Positions 25,189 through 33,888 of a DNA stretch of 64,000 bases are shown here, piece after piece. The number at the start of each line of letters is the position of its first letter. The first letter of the stretch is position 1. The notes under the pieces were generated by a model that worked only from the letters and a program-made list of their open reading frames with translations, was not told the origin of the DNA and did not search any database. The stretch is from NCBI RefSeq assembly GCF_014201135.1, contig NZ_JACHDR010000001.1:1922001-1986000 (forward strand). Direction: 5' to 3'. The stretch comes from Neomicrococcus aestuarii. Lineage in GTDB: Bacteria > Actinomycetota > Actinomycetes > Actinomycetales > Micrococcaceae. Position numbers and translations under genes: made by a program.

Positions 25189-26340
25189 ATGGCTACGGCA
25201 ACAACCCTTTCTATGGGTGTACTGGGAACTTCGAAGAAGATCGACGAGCGCCGGGTGCCAATCCATCCAGCTCACTTTGAGCGCATCCACGAGGACTATC
25301 GACACCGCATCATGGTGGAATCCGGCTACGGCGAGCCCTTCGGCATGGACGATTCAGAAATCGGCAAATATGTGGGTTCAATCGGCACGCGCGCCGAGGT
25401 GATTGCGGCTTCTGACATTCTGCTTTTGCCCAAGCCTCAGCCTTCAGATCTTGAAGACATGAAAAATGGACAGATCTTGTGGGGCTGGCCGCACTGCGTG
25501 CAAGACGATGCCATCACGCAGCTGGCCATCGATAAAAAGCTGACGCTGATCGCTTTCGAAGCGATGAATCACTGGGGCCCCGACGGCAGCTTCGGGCTGC
25601 ACGTCTTCCACAAGAACAACGAGCTGGCCGGCTACGCCTCGGTCATCCACGCGCTGTCTTTGGCGGGCTCAACTGGCGATTACGGCCGCAGGCTCAGCGC
25701 CGCGGTCATCGGTTTCGGTGCGACGGCGCGTGGTGCAGTCACTGCGCTTCTTGCTCACGGAATTAACGACGTTCACGTGCTGACCAGTCGGGCAGTCGCC
25801 GCGGTCGCTTCGCCCATCCACTCGGTGGACATGGTGCAGTTCGATCAGGTCGACGATTCCCTTGAGGCCATCACCGAAGAGGGCCGCTGGCCGCTCGCGA
25901 ACTATTTGGCCAAGAGCGACATCGTCGTGAACTGCACGCTGCAGGACCCTAATGATCCGCTGATGTACGTGCGGAATTCGGATCTTGAAGTCTTCACTCC
26001 TGGCAGCATCATCATCGATGTTTCTTGCGACGAAGGCATGGGATTTGAATGGGCGAGGCCAACCACTTTCGCAGACCCGATGTTCAAGATCGGCCACAAC
26101 ATCAACTACTACGCGGTTGACCACAGCCCTTCCTACCTCTGGAACTCGGCGAGCTGGGAAATTAGCGAGGCGCTCCTGCCATTCATCAGCGTGGTGCTCG
26201 ACGGCGAAGAAGCCTGGGACAAGAGCGAGCCGATTCGTCGCGCGATCGAGATCCGGAATGGCATGATCCAGAACCGTGCCATCCTCGCTTTCCAGAAGCG
26301 TGATGAAGATTATCCATACGCTCGGAGCGGCAAGAAATAG
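25189..26340 (+). CDS. N5-(carboxyethyl)ornithine synthase
   Basis: A 383-residue enzyme of the alanine dehydrogenase/PNT superfamily. It fits N5-(L-1-carboxyethyl)-L-ornithine synthase, which condenses pyruvate with ornithine (or lysine) using NADPH. Visible features are the N-terminal MGVLGTSKKIDERRVPIHP with the substrate-binding Arg/His, the nucleotide-binding VIGFGATARGAVTALLAHG, and DVSCDEGMGFEWARPTTF. No arginine or ornithine genes are adjacent. A broken second copy of this gene lies at 29744-29878. Confidence 0.85.
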   Translation: MATATTLSMGVLGTSKKIDERRVPIHPAHFERIHEDYRHRIMVESGYGEPFGMDDSEIGKYVGSIGTRAEVIAASDILLLPKPQPSDLEDMKNGQILWGWPHCVQDDAITQLAIDKKLTLIAFEAMNHWGPDGSFGLHVFHKNNELAGYASVIHALSLAGSTGDYGRRLSAAVIGFGATARGAVTALLAHGINDVHVLTSRAVAAVASPIHSVDMVQFDQVDDSLEAITEEGRWPLANYLAKSDIVVNCTLQDPNDPLMYVRNSDLEVFTPGSIIIDVSCDEGMGFEWARPTTFADPMFKIGHNINYYAVDHSPSYLWNSASWEISEALLPFISVVLDGEEAWDKSEPIRRAIEIRNGMIQNRAILAFQKRDEDYPYARSGKK

Positions 26341-26380
26341 CAGATCTGAGGCCGATAAAACTCCGCCTAGGGCGTTAGGG

Positions 26381-26426
26381 CAGAAAGTGTACAAGCAACT
26401 TACACAAGTAGCTTGTACACTTTCTG
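26381..26426. promoter_or_regulatory. 46-bp palindromic operator of marR-MFS operon
   Basis: CAGAAAGTGTACAAGC (26381-26396) and its exact reverse complement GCTTGTACACTTTCTG (26411-26426) flank a 14-base centre that is itself partly symmetric (ACTT...AAGT). The ACAAG/CTTGT half-sites suggest two adjacent MarR dimer sites. It is 31 bases before the MarR start at 26458 and probably overlaps the promoter. Confidence 0.75.
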
Positions 26427-26457
26427 AGTGCCTCATGACTCTTTGCCTCACGAACTG

Positions 26458-26868
26458 ATGACGCGCTCATTCTACGAAGCGCTGTACCCGTTCTCCCTCC
26501 GCTTCAATTCCCGGCGGACACTTTCGCCCGGAAAATTGGGCGTTCTGCGCCATCTCGCGGAGCACGGTCGTGCATCAACCACGGAACTCGCGGCCGTGGT
26601 TCAAGTCAGCCAGCAAGCAATTTCGCTCGCTACAAAAGAGCTCGAACACTTGGGATTTACTGCCCGCATCCCGGACGACGACGATCGCCGTCGTACCTGG
26701 ATAACGCTCACCGAAGCGGGCCAACAGAAATTGACGGAAGAATTGGACGCCGGCGTCACTTGGCTGCAAACGGCCATCCAGGAACGTCTCTCTAATGATG
26801 AGCGCGCCATCCTTCGCGCTGCCATTCCTGTCCTTCAGAAGTTGGGATCAGAGGCGGCCGATGACTGA
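26458..26868 (+). CDS. MarR-family regulator
   Basis: A 136-residue winged-helix repressor. The DNA-binding core is STTELAAVVQVSQQAISLATKELEHLGF followed by the wing RIPDDDDRRRTWITLTEAGQ, the typical MarR pattern. An upstream GTG at 26428 in the same frame is an alternative start, but it lies directly against the palindrome. It overlaps the MFS gene by eight bases, so regulator and pump are co-expressed; the pump is the likely target and exporter of the inducing compound. Confidence 0.9.
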   Translation: MTRSFYEALYPFSLRFNSRRTLSPGKLGVLRHLAEHGRASTTELAAVVQVSQQAISLATKELEHLGFTARIPDDDDRRRTWITLTEAGQQKLTEELDAGVTWLQTAIQERLSNDERAILRAAIPVLQKLGSEAADD

Positions 26869-28261
26869 AGTGCGATCTAAACTCGGGCCGGCGCTTATTT
26901 ACGCGGCTCTGTCGACGGCTATCGTCAGCTCTTTGGGCATGCTGTTGGTGCCCACTATTTCGCGAGAAATGAATGTTTCCGTGAGTGCGGCGCAGTGGAT
27001 GCTGACGGCGAACCTTCTGGTGGGCGCCGTGGCGACGCCGGTCATGGGGCGTATCAGCGATGGGCCGCATAAGAAGCGGCTGTTGTTGTGGTCGCTCACC
27101 ATCATCTTTGTTGGATCCGTGATCGCAGCGACGGCGCCGAACTTCTCCATCTTCTTGGTCGGTCGTCTATTGCAGGGTTTGACGTATGGAATTGTGCCGG
27201 TGACGATTGCTTTGGCTCGTCGCTATGTAACGCCTGACAAGGTGCGTTCTGCCATCTCGAGTCTGTCCGTCACGGTGGCGACGGGTATCGGCATTGGTTA
27301 TCCGCTGACAGGCATCATCGCGGGACTCTTCGATTTTCGATTCGCTTTCTGGTTTGCCGCGCTTTTTGTTGTCAGCGCCATCATTGTGGTGCTTCGCGTG
27401 GTTCCCGCGGGCCCAGATGAGATGGCTCCGCGGACTCCCTTCGACTTTGCTGGCGCGGTCTTGCTGGGTCTCGGCTTGGGGTTGCTCCTGCTCGGCATCA
27501 GTGAAGGCCCCAACTGGGGCTGGGGATCACTGCTGACCATCGGCACGTTCTTGGTTTCCGTCATCACTTTGTGGGCGTGGGTCAAGGTTGAATTGGCGTC
27601 TGCACATCCGCTCATCAACTTGCGCGTCCTGCGAAATGGCGAGGTGCTGCTGGCTAACAGCACGGCCATCGGTCTAGGTGCCGTGATGTATCTGGGACTT
27701 TCGATCTCCAGCTTGATTGCTCAGGCACCGGCGACCACTGGCTACGGCATCGCGCTGCAGGTGTTCTGGGCAGGATGGGTGATGTTCCCGCTTTCGGTGG
27801 GTAGCTTCACGGCAAACCGCGTGGTTCGCAAAGTGTCCCACCGCATCCCTTTGGCAACCCTGCTTCCGGTGGGCTCATGCATCATGGCAGCATCCGCATT
27901 TCTCATGTGGCTGTCCCATGCGCAGCTCTGGGAGATCCTCCTTGGCATGTTGGTGCTTGGTCTGGGAATGGGCGCGAGCTACGCGGCGATGCCTGGACTG
28001 ATTGCGCGCAGTGTCGCTGCGGAAGAACTCGGAAGCTCGGTCTCCTTCAATCAGGTTCTCCGCACTGTGGGTAGCTCCTTCGGAACCGCCGTCTCGGCTG
28101 CGGTGCTCGCGGCACACATGGCGCCGGACGCTCACCCGACTGCCGAAGGCATCGATCTGACCCTCGCCATTAGCGCTGGCCTTGCTGGTGTCGTGTTTAT
28201 TGCGCTGCTTATTCACGCACTGATTTCGCGTCCCAAGCAGTCTCCTCATCACCGGAAATAG
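26861..28261 (+). CDS. MFS drug-efflux transporter, DHA2-like
   Basis: A 466-residue transporter with about 14 predicted helices (SKLGPALIYAALSTAIVSSLGM to VFIALLIHALISR). The motif A region reads VMGRISDGPHKKR, as in EmrB/QacA proton antiporters. The ATG inside the marR 3' end is used because the alternative longer frame would start deep within marR. Substrate unknown; the operon layout suggests toxic-compound efflux. A collapsed remnant of a paralogous locus, including this protein's C-terminal LISRPK segment, is at 29866-29913. Confidence 0.9.
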   Translation: MTEVRSKLGPALIYAALSTAIVSSLGMLLVPTISREMNVSVSAAQWMLTANLLVGAVATPVMGRISDGPHKKRLLLWSLTIIFVGSVIAATAPNFSIFLVGRLLQGLTYGIVPVTIALARRYVTPDKVRSAISSLSVTVATGIGIGYPLTGIIAGLFDFRFAFWFAALFVVSAIIVVLRVVPAGPDEMAPRTPFDFAGAVLLGLGLGLLLLGISEGPNWGWGSLLTIGTFLVSVITLWAWVKVELASAHPLINLRVLRNGEVLLANSTAIGLGAVMYLGLSISSLIAQAPATTGYGIALQVFWAGWVMFPLSVGSFTANRVVRKVSHRIPLATLLPVGSCIMAASAFLMWLSHAQLWEILLGMLVLGLGMGASYAAMPGLIARSVAAEELGSSVSFNQVLRTVGSSFGTAVSAAVLAAHMAPDAHPTAEGIDLTLAISAGLAGVVFIALLIHALISRPKQSPHHRK

Positions 28262-28288
28262 TTTCTGCGTATTAGACAAAAGGGGAAG

Positions 28289-28318
28289 CGCGCACCAACC
28301 GCTGATGGTTGATGCGCG
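28289..28318. terminator. bidirectional terminator-like hairpin
   Basis: CGCGCACCAACC pairs with GGTTGATGCGCG around a 6-base loop (two internal mismatches) between the convergent MFS and photolyase genes. Confidence 0.45.
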
Positions 28319-28394
28319 GGTCATGTTGACCATGCCGACCTCTCCACCCACGCGGGTAACCCGAATGACCCATAGTTATTATGGTGGGGCTCGC

Positions 28395-29723
28395 TCAGTG
28401 CCTTATTGACTCATAGGCGGCCAGAGCCTCGCCGCGAGAGTGGGACAGATCCACAAGGGGTTCGAGGTTGGCGCTTTCAGGAGCCCAGCAGTTGACGTAG
28501 AGGCCGTCATGATCGAACTTCTTTTGCTGCGTTTGTGGGTTGAAGATTCGAAAGTACGGTGAGGCATCGCGCCCGCAACCTGCTACCCATTGCCAGTTAA
28601 AGGGATTGCTGGCTTCATCCGCGTCGACGAGCGTGTCCCAAAACCACTCTTCACCCACCCTCCAGTCCACCAGCAGATTCTTCGTCAAGAAGGATGCCGC
28701 CACCATGCGGACTCGGTTATGCATGAAGCCGGTTTGCCACAGCTCTCGCATGCCTGCGTCTACTATCCCGTACCCGGTGTTGCCTTGTTGCCAAGCTTGA
28801 ACCTCCTCGCCGCCCCCCTTGCGCCATGGGAAGTCTTGATACTTCTGGTTGAGTGATCGTTGGTGAAGGTCTGGGAATGCGTAAGCAGTGTGCCAAGCAA
28901 ACTCGCGCCATCCAAGTTCGGAAAGGAATACTTCAACTTCTTGATTCGCCGCGCGGCTGATATGCCAGATGGTTCGAGGGCTGATTTCTCCAAAGCGTAG
29001 GTGGGGAGATAGCTCAGAAGTAGCGCTTCGCGCTGGAAAATCACGCTCTTCGTGATACCTAGTCACGGCGCTATCCAGGAAATGAGTGAGCTTTTCGAGT
29101 GCCTTCGCTTCGCCGGGTACCCAGCGGTCGTGAAATCCGTTCCACCAACGAGGAGTTACGGGCTGAAGATTCCATGCCGTTAGGTCTTCGCTATAAGGTT
29201 GCTGGCCACCTGGGATCAGTGTGGTTGGAATGGGAAGCGGATGGTCGGGTTCAGGCGACCTCAAGCATGCTCGCCAAAACGCTGAATACACAGCATAGGG
29301 ATCCCCGCTGGAATTCGTGACTGTCCACGGTTCGAACAACAGATTGCCGTGGTAGGAGTGGGCAGTAATTCCACGAGCGGTGAGCGACTCTTTAAGTCGA
29401 GCATCGAGAGCCCGGGCCGCTCCGTACCTGCGGTTCCAGTGCACAGCGGTGGCTCCGACCTCTGACACCACCTCGGGGAGCACCTGTTCTGCGGGGCCGC
29501 GACGCAGAATCAATGGAATGGAATAGGTGGCCAGAGAACGCTCAAGTTGTTGGAGCGACTCGTGAAGCCACCATCGAGCGGCACTTCCAAGGGGACGGAC
29601 TTCGGCAGTTTCGTCATCGAGTACGTATAGCGCCACGATTCCGTCCGGATCTTTCGCCGCCGCACTGAGTGCCGCGTGATCTGCAAGCCTTAAATCGTCT
29701 CGGAACCACGTGATAGCGACCAT
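28395..29723 (-). CDS. phr: deoxyribodipyrimidine photolyase
   Basis: A 442-residue class I CPD photolyase that repairs UV-induced pyrimidine dimers using blue light. The N-terminal Rossmann antenna domain starts TWFRDDLRLADHAAL; the FAD domain has LSPHLRFGEISPRT, WREFAWH, MHNRVRMVAASFLTKNLL and GCGRDASPYFRIFNP. All conserved FAD and Trp positions appear in place. Ribosome site is weak. It is a single gene convergent with the MFS gene. Confidence 0.95.
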   Translation of the reverse strand: MVAITWFRDDLRLADHAALSAAAKDPDGIVALYVLDDETAEVRPLGSAARWWLHESLQQLERSLATYSIPLILRRGPAEQVLPEVVSEVGATAVHWNRRYGAARALDARLKESLTARGITAHSYHGNLLFEPWTVTNSSGDPYAVYSAFWRACLRSPEPDHPLPIPTTLIPGGQQPYSEDLTAWNLQPVTPRWWNGFHDRWVPGEAKALEKLTHFLDSAVTRYHEERDFPARSATSELSPHLRFGEISPRTIWHISRAANQEVEVFLSELGWREFAWHTAYAFPDLHQRSLNQKYQDFPWRKGGGEEVQAWQQGNTGYGIVDAGMRELWQTGFMHNRVRMVAASFLTKNLLVDWRVGEEWFWDTLVDADEASNPFNWQWVAGCGRDASPYFRIFNPQTQQKKFDHDGLYVNCWAPESANLEPLVDLSHSRGEALAAYESIRH

Positions 29724-29743
29724 GAGCTGATTCTATCGTTGCG

Positions 29744-29913
29744 CTCATCATCGATATCGCCTGCGACGAAGGCACGGGCTGTGAATGGGTCAAGCCAACG
29801 GCCTTCGCTGACCTGATGTTCAAGATCGGTCACAACATCAACTATTACGCCGTGGGCCACTGGCCATGCCCGGATTGATTTCGCGTCCAAAGAAGGTTGC
29901 GAAGCATCGGAAG
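29744..29913 (+). pseudogene. collapsed relic: CEO synthase + MFS fragments
   Basis: From 29744 to 29878 the plus strand encodes LIIDIACDEGTGCEWVKPTA and FADLMFKIGHNINYYAVGH, clearly homologous to residues of the intact synthase gene at about 26001-26133. Directly after, in the next frame (29866-29913), it encodes GLISRPKKVAKHRK, similar to the C-terminus of the MFS protein ending at 28261 (ALISRPKQSPHHRK). The two fragments come from genes that are about 2 kb apart in the intact locus, so a deletion has fused the remains of a duplicate locus. Confidence 0.8.
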
Positions 29914-30049
29914 GTGCAGGCGGACCTCCGAAAGATGAGGCTCGCGGAGCTGAGCCTGCCCGCAGGGCCGAGCTGCGCCGTCGTCCTCAAGAAGTGCGCA
30001 CAAGAATGTGTTGCAACTCACTATCTCCATAGGTATTATTGAGCCAACC

Positions 30050-30073
30050 AACTAACTATGCACATAGTTAGTT
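30050..30073. promoter_or_regulatory. VanR-type operator
   Basis: AACTAACTATG and CATAGTTAGTT are perfect 11-base arms around CA, 15 bases before the vanA start. The AACTAACTA half-site matches the element recognised by the PadR-type VanR of Corynebacterium glutamicum. No vanR gene is in the window. Confidence 0.75.
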
Positions 30074-30088
30074 TCGAAAGGACAACCC

Positions 30089-31168
30089 ATGAGCACGAAT
30101 ACCGTGACCGCCAAGATTCTGCCGCACCCGTTGAACGCCTGGTACGTCGCGGCGTGGGATCACGAAGTGACCCGAAAGCCCATGTCACGCCGCATTGCCA
30201 ACCGTCCGGTGGCGCTTTATCGGACGGAAGACGGGCGCGCTGTGGCGCTCGCCGACGCGTGCTGGCACCGCCTCGCGCCGCTGTCGCAGGGCAAGGTTGT
30301 GGGCAAGGACGGCCTGCAATGCCCCTACCACGGCATTGTTTACAACTCCGCTGGACGCTGCATTTCCATGCCTGCGCAGGAGACCATCAACCCGAGCGCG
30401 ATCGTCCCGAGTTTCCCAGTGGTGGAGCGCTACCGCTACGTGTGGATCTGGATGGGCGACCCAACGCTTGCGGATCCGGACTTGGTGCCGGACATGTCCC
30501 AGATGACGTCGGAGGAATGGGCCGGCGACGGCCTCACGATTCACGCGGACTGCAACTACCAGCTGATCCTCGATAACCTCATGGACCTCACGCACGAGGA
30601 GTTCGTGCACTCGTCCTCGATTGGCCAGGATGAGCTGAGCGAATCCGACTTTGTGGTGACACATGAGGGCAACCGCGTCACCGTCACGCGCTGGATGCAC
30701 AACATCGATGCGCCGCCATTCTGGCTCAAGAATATGCGGGACAAGTTCCCTGGTTTCGAGGGCAAGGTGGATCGCTGGCAGATTATTCACTTCGAAGCGC
30801 CGAGCACTATTCGTATTGACGTTGGCGTTGCCAAGGCCGGCACCGGTGCGCCCCAGGGCGACCGCAGCCAAGGCGTCAACGGCTACGTCATGAACACCAT
30901 CACCCCGGAAACTGATCGATCCAGCCACTACTTCTGGGCGTTCATGCGCAACTACCGCCTAGACAGCCAGCTCATCACCACGCAATTGCGCGATGGCGTG
31001 CACGGTGTTTTCGCCGAAGACGAGGCCATGTTGCAAGCCCAGCAAGCCGCGATCGACGCGAATCCGGACTACCAGTTCTACAACCTCAACATCGACTCCG
31101 GAGGCATGTGGGTGCGCCGCATCCTCACCGCGATGCTGGAGGCCGAAGGCCGGTTGGTGGCGTCCTAA
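30089..31168 (+). CDS. vanA: vanillate O-demethylase oxygenase subunit
   Basis: A 359-residue Rieske non-heme iron oxygenase that demethylates vanillate to protocatechuate. The Rieske cluster motif is ACWHRLAPLSQG followed by CPYHGIVYN, and the mononuclear iron site is NLMDLTHEEFVHSSS. Length and the CPYHG/LTHEEFVH pair are standard for VanA. It is followed immediately by vanB with a one-base overlap (TAATG). A VanR-like palindrome precedes it, so vanillate induction is expected. A clear ribosome site, GAAAGGA, is present. Confidence 0.95.
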   Translation: MSTNTVTAKILPHPLNAWYVAAWDHEVTRKPMSRRIANRPVALYRTEDGRAVALADACWHRLAPLSQGKVVGKDGLQCPYHGIVYNSAGRCISMPAQETINPSAIVPSFPVVERYRYVWIWMGDPTLADPDLVPDMSQMTSEEWAGDGLTIHADCNYQLILDNLMDLTHEEFVHSSSIGQDELSESDFVVTHEGNRVTVTRWMHNIDAPPFWLKNMRDKFPGFEGKVDRWQIIHFEAPSTIRIDVGVAKAGTGAPQGDRSQGVNGYVMNTITPETDRSSHYFWAFMRNYRLDSQLITTQLRDGVHGVFAEDEAMLQAQQAAIDANPDYQFYNLNIDSGGMWVRRILTAMLEAEGRLVAS

Positions 31169-32175
31169 TGGCGGTTTCACAAACGCAGGTGTGGCAATCG
31201 GCGACCGTTGTTGAGGTCTCCGAGATTGCGCGCGACATCAAACGCATTGTTTTTGCTCCGGAATTGCCGGTGAAGGCGGAGCCTGGCTCCCACATTGATC
31301 TGCTGGTGCAGATTGATGGCGAGGACGTTCAGCGCTCTTACTCGGTGGTGGATTCGTCCGAGGACGGTTCGCGGATTGCCATCAGCGTGTTCAAGGCGCC
31401 GCTGTCTCGCGGTGGTTCCGAGTTCATGCATACGGTTTCCGTGGGGGATTCGTTGCGGATCACTCAGCCGCTCCAGAACTTCCCACTGCGGGTTGGCGCG
31501 CAGAAGTACGTGCTGCTTGCGGGTGGCATTGGCGTGACGGCGATTGCGAATATGGCACGGGTGTTGAAGCGACTCAAGGCGGATTACACCCTGGTTTTCG
31601 TGGGACGTAGCCGTGAAGCGATGGCGTATTTCGCAGAACTCGAGGCCGAGCACGGCGAGCGATTCCAAGCCCACATCGACGACGAGGGCACGTCGCTCTC
31701 CGTCGCCGAACTGCTCAACGACGTGGACCTGAACACGGAGCTCTACATGTGCGGACCCATCCGCCTCATGGACGCCGTGCGCCGCGCGTGGATTGAACGC
31801 GAATTGGACCTACCGAATTTGCGATACGAAACCTTCGGAAATAGCGGTTGGTATGACCCCGAAGAGTTCATTGTTCGCGTTCCCAAACTGAATCTCGAAG
31901 TGCGCGTCCCCACGGATCGCTCCATGCTGGAAGCGCTCGAGGACGCGGGCGCGGACATGATGTTTGACTGTCGCAAGGGCGAATGCGGCCTCTGTGAAGT
32001 GCGCATCACCGAGCTCACCGGCATCATTGATCACCGCGACGTGTTCTATAGCGAGCGCCAGCAGCGCCTGAATCAGAAGATGAACTGCTGCGTTTCGCGG
32101 GTGGTGGGGTCTGCTGACAAGGCTTCTGAAGGTGCCAGCGCGCAGCGCGCCGTGGTCACTATCGAGTCCAGCTAA
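31168..32175 (+). CDS. vanB: vanillate O-demethylase reductase subunit
   Basis: A 335-residue reductase that passes electrons from NADH to VanA. Domains in order: FMN-binding ferredoxin-reductase fold (RSYSVVDSSED), NAD-binding (LLAGGIGVTAIANMARVL; YMCGPIRLMDAV), and C-terminal plant-type [2Fe-2S] domain with FDCRKGECGLC and distal MNCC. Start ATG overlaps the vanA stop. Protocatechuate-degrading genes are not nearby, but remains of benzoate/catechol genes are at 37.6-38.1 kb. Confidence 0.94.
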   Translation: MAVSQTQVWQSATVVEVSEIARDIKRIVFAPELPVKAEPGSHIDLLVQIDGEDVQRSYSVVDSSEDGSRIAISVFKAPLSRGGSEFMHTVSVGDSLRITQPLQNFPLRVGAQKYVLLAGGIGVTAIANMARVLKRLKADYTLVFVGRSREAMAYFAELEAEHGERFQAHIDDEGTSLSVAELLNDVDLNTELYMCGPIRLMDAVRRAWIERELDLPNLRYETFGNSGWYDPEEFIVRVPKLNLEVRVPTDRSMLEALEDAGADMMFDCRKGECGLCEVRITELTGIIDHRDVFYSERQQRLNQKMNCCVSRVVGSADKASEGASAQRAVVTIESS

Positions 32176-32306
32176 TGCCAAATTAACATAGATTTAGTGG
32201 GCGCAGGTCAAACTGCTATGAACCGGATCAGCGGTTTTGTGAAACTATGATCCATAATCGTTTGTGAAAAGCGCTGGCCAAGCTGGAAATGGCTAGGACC
32301 TCAATC

Positions 32307-32320
32307 TCTGTCGAAACAGA
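32307..32320. other. short hairpin just after the RT stop
   Basis: On the minus strand TCTGT-TTCG-ACAGA forms a 5-bp stem closed by a stable UUCG tetraloop, one base after the reverse transcriptase stop codon. It could protect the 3' end of the transcript. The 146-base gap to vanB shows nothing else clear. Confidence 0.45.
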
Positions 32321-32321
32321 T

Positions 32322-33860
32322 CTATTCTTGTGAATAAAGGTAGAGCGGTGCTTGGCCAGACACAACGTGAAGGCCATGAGTGGAAATGGCCATTTTCATC
32401 ACCTTTGCAATTTTGCGAACGCTTGGCATTCGCAAATCGATAATATCTCCAGTACGTGTTGACGTGGTTTGAAAGCCAATAAGCTTGCTTTTTTCCATAT
32501 TGTGTGGCTGCGGAAGTTTTGTTTCGGGTGTCTTCAGAAGCTCAGTTCGTTTTCGCATTGCAAGCCACACTCGTGTCGCCATCCATTCATCGATTTCTCG
32601 CAGTGCATTCTCGTCCGTTATTAGGGGAAAGAAGGACATTACTCCTTCAAATGACATAGGTGGTATTGCACCCGTTTGAAAACGGCGAATGTCGCTTTCG
32701 CTTAGAGGTCCGTATAAGTATCGGCGAAGTTGCCATATTAATGTCACATAGTCCCTGTCAACATTGGTTAGGCGATTGAAATCTTGGGTGCGTTGTAAAG
32801 GCTCTAGCAGGAGGTTGGTATAAATCAACTTGTTGATTCGATTTTTCAAACGTGTAATGGAGCTATCTTTCAAGCTGACATTTCGAAGACTAAGTCGGTG
32901 GCCCAAATAGTCGACGTATTTTGTTGAGGCCATCTCTACATTCTTGGTCTCCTCCTTGATGAGAAGCCGGATTCCAGGGCTCTTCTCTGAATTTACTGGC
33001 GAGCCAATCCGGCTAGATGCCTCCTGCAAAAGCGAGGCGGCCTCCCCAATCCGTCCGTAATCGGTGCTCCAAATAAGTGTGTCGTCGGCGTATCGAACGA
33101 AGCTAACTCCGAGTCTCTCAAGCCCGCGATCCAATTCGGAGGCGGCGAGATTAGCGAGAAATAGGCTGAGTGAGGTGCCCTGTGGAATCCCATAAGTTCT
33201 GGGTGAGACATCCTCATTCTTGTCGCGAGTAGAAAGATATGGCTCGGGTGATTGTAGGAAGCGCTCGATTAAATATTGTTCAAGAGGTGTTCTATTTATT
33301 CCGATTGAATCAAGTGAGGATAATATATAATTGTGATCAACTTTATCGAAAAATTTGCTGAAATCGTATTCGGCGACAAAAAGACGCTGTTCCCTTAGAA
33401 ATTCGGTCGAAATATATGAGATTGCGTCGTGTGGTCCCAGATCTGGCCGGTAGGCATATGCTCGTGCGCTGAGCTTTGGTAAATTCTTGCGGGTTAGAGA
33501 ACGAAAAACTCGATTAGAGACTACCTCGTCAGCAATTTGGAATGCGCTGATAATTCGTTCGCCACCGGAGGGTTTTGGGACGCTAAAGCCCGCGGGGCGC
33601 ATAGGCCTGTAGGATCGATTTCTAAGGCTCTGTGTCAGAGCGTGTGATATGCGCTTATGTCTGGACCGGACAATAAATGGATTAAACCCTGAATCGAGTT
33701 TCCAGATCTCTGGGCGTATAACTGGGAGCAGATCCGGTCGGCCTGAACTTCTGCGCTTTCGGCGTTCATTTTCATCGTGGATAGATTTTGCGTAGGTCTC
33801 GAACTCGACGACTAATCGAGTAGACCTATCAAGAATTCGCTTATCTAATTCCCACCACAT
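32322..33860 (-). CDS. stand-alone reverse transcriptase (UG/DRT-like)
   Basis: A 512-residue RNA-directed DNA polymerase. RT blocks are clear: VPKPSGGERIISAFQIADEV, EYDFSKFFDKVDH (catalytic Asp near 166), GIPQGTSLSLFLANL, and SFVRYADDTLIW with the YADD pair near 257-260, then a thumb and ~200 extra C-terminal residues. It has no maturase or endonuclease domain and no group II intron around it, and lacks obvious retron features, so it belongs with the unknown-group RTs, many of which are anti-phage. The start is taken as ATG 33860 with GGGAG eight bases upstream; a TTG start at 33932 would read through a perfect RNA hairpin. Markedly AT-rich compared with neighbours, indicating transfer. Confidence 0.88.
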   Translation of the reverse strand: MWWELDKRILDRSTRLVVEFETYAKSIHDENERRKRRSSGRPDLLPVIRPEIWKLDSGFNPFIVRSRHKRISHALTQSLRNRSYRPMRPAGFSVPKPSGGERIISAFQIADEVVSNRVFRSLTRKNLPKLSARAYAYRPDLGPHDAISYISTEFLREQRLFVAEYDFSKFFDKVDHNYILSSLDSIGINRTPLEQYLIERFLQSPEPYLSTRDKNEDVSPRTYGIPQGTSLSLFLANLAASELDRGLERLGVSFVRYADDTLIWSTDYGRIGEAASLLQEASSRIGSPVNSEKSPGIRLLIKEETKNVEMASTKYVDYLGHRLSLRNVSLKDSSITRLKNRINKLIYTNLLLEPLQRTQDFNRLTNVDRDYVTLIWQLRRYLYGPLSESDIRRFQTGAIPPMSFEGVMSFFPLITDENALREIDEWMATRVWLAMRKRTELLKTPETKLPQPHNMEKSKLIGFQTTSTRTGDIIDLRMPSVRKIAKVMKMAISTHGLHVVSGQAPLYLYSQE

Positions 33861-33888
33861 TTGAGGACTCCCGATTATCGGTATGGGC

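Noticed and set aside
32322-33860. Group II intron RT or retron
   Set aside because: No maturase/X or HNH domain, no domain V-like RNA after the gene, and no clear msr-msd arrangement; the upstream RNA and motif pattern fit unknown-group RTs better, though not proven.
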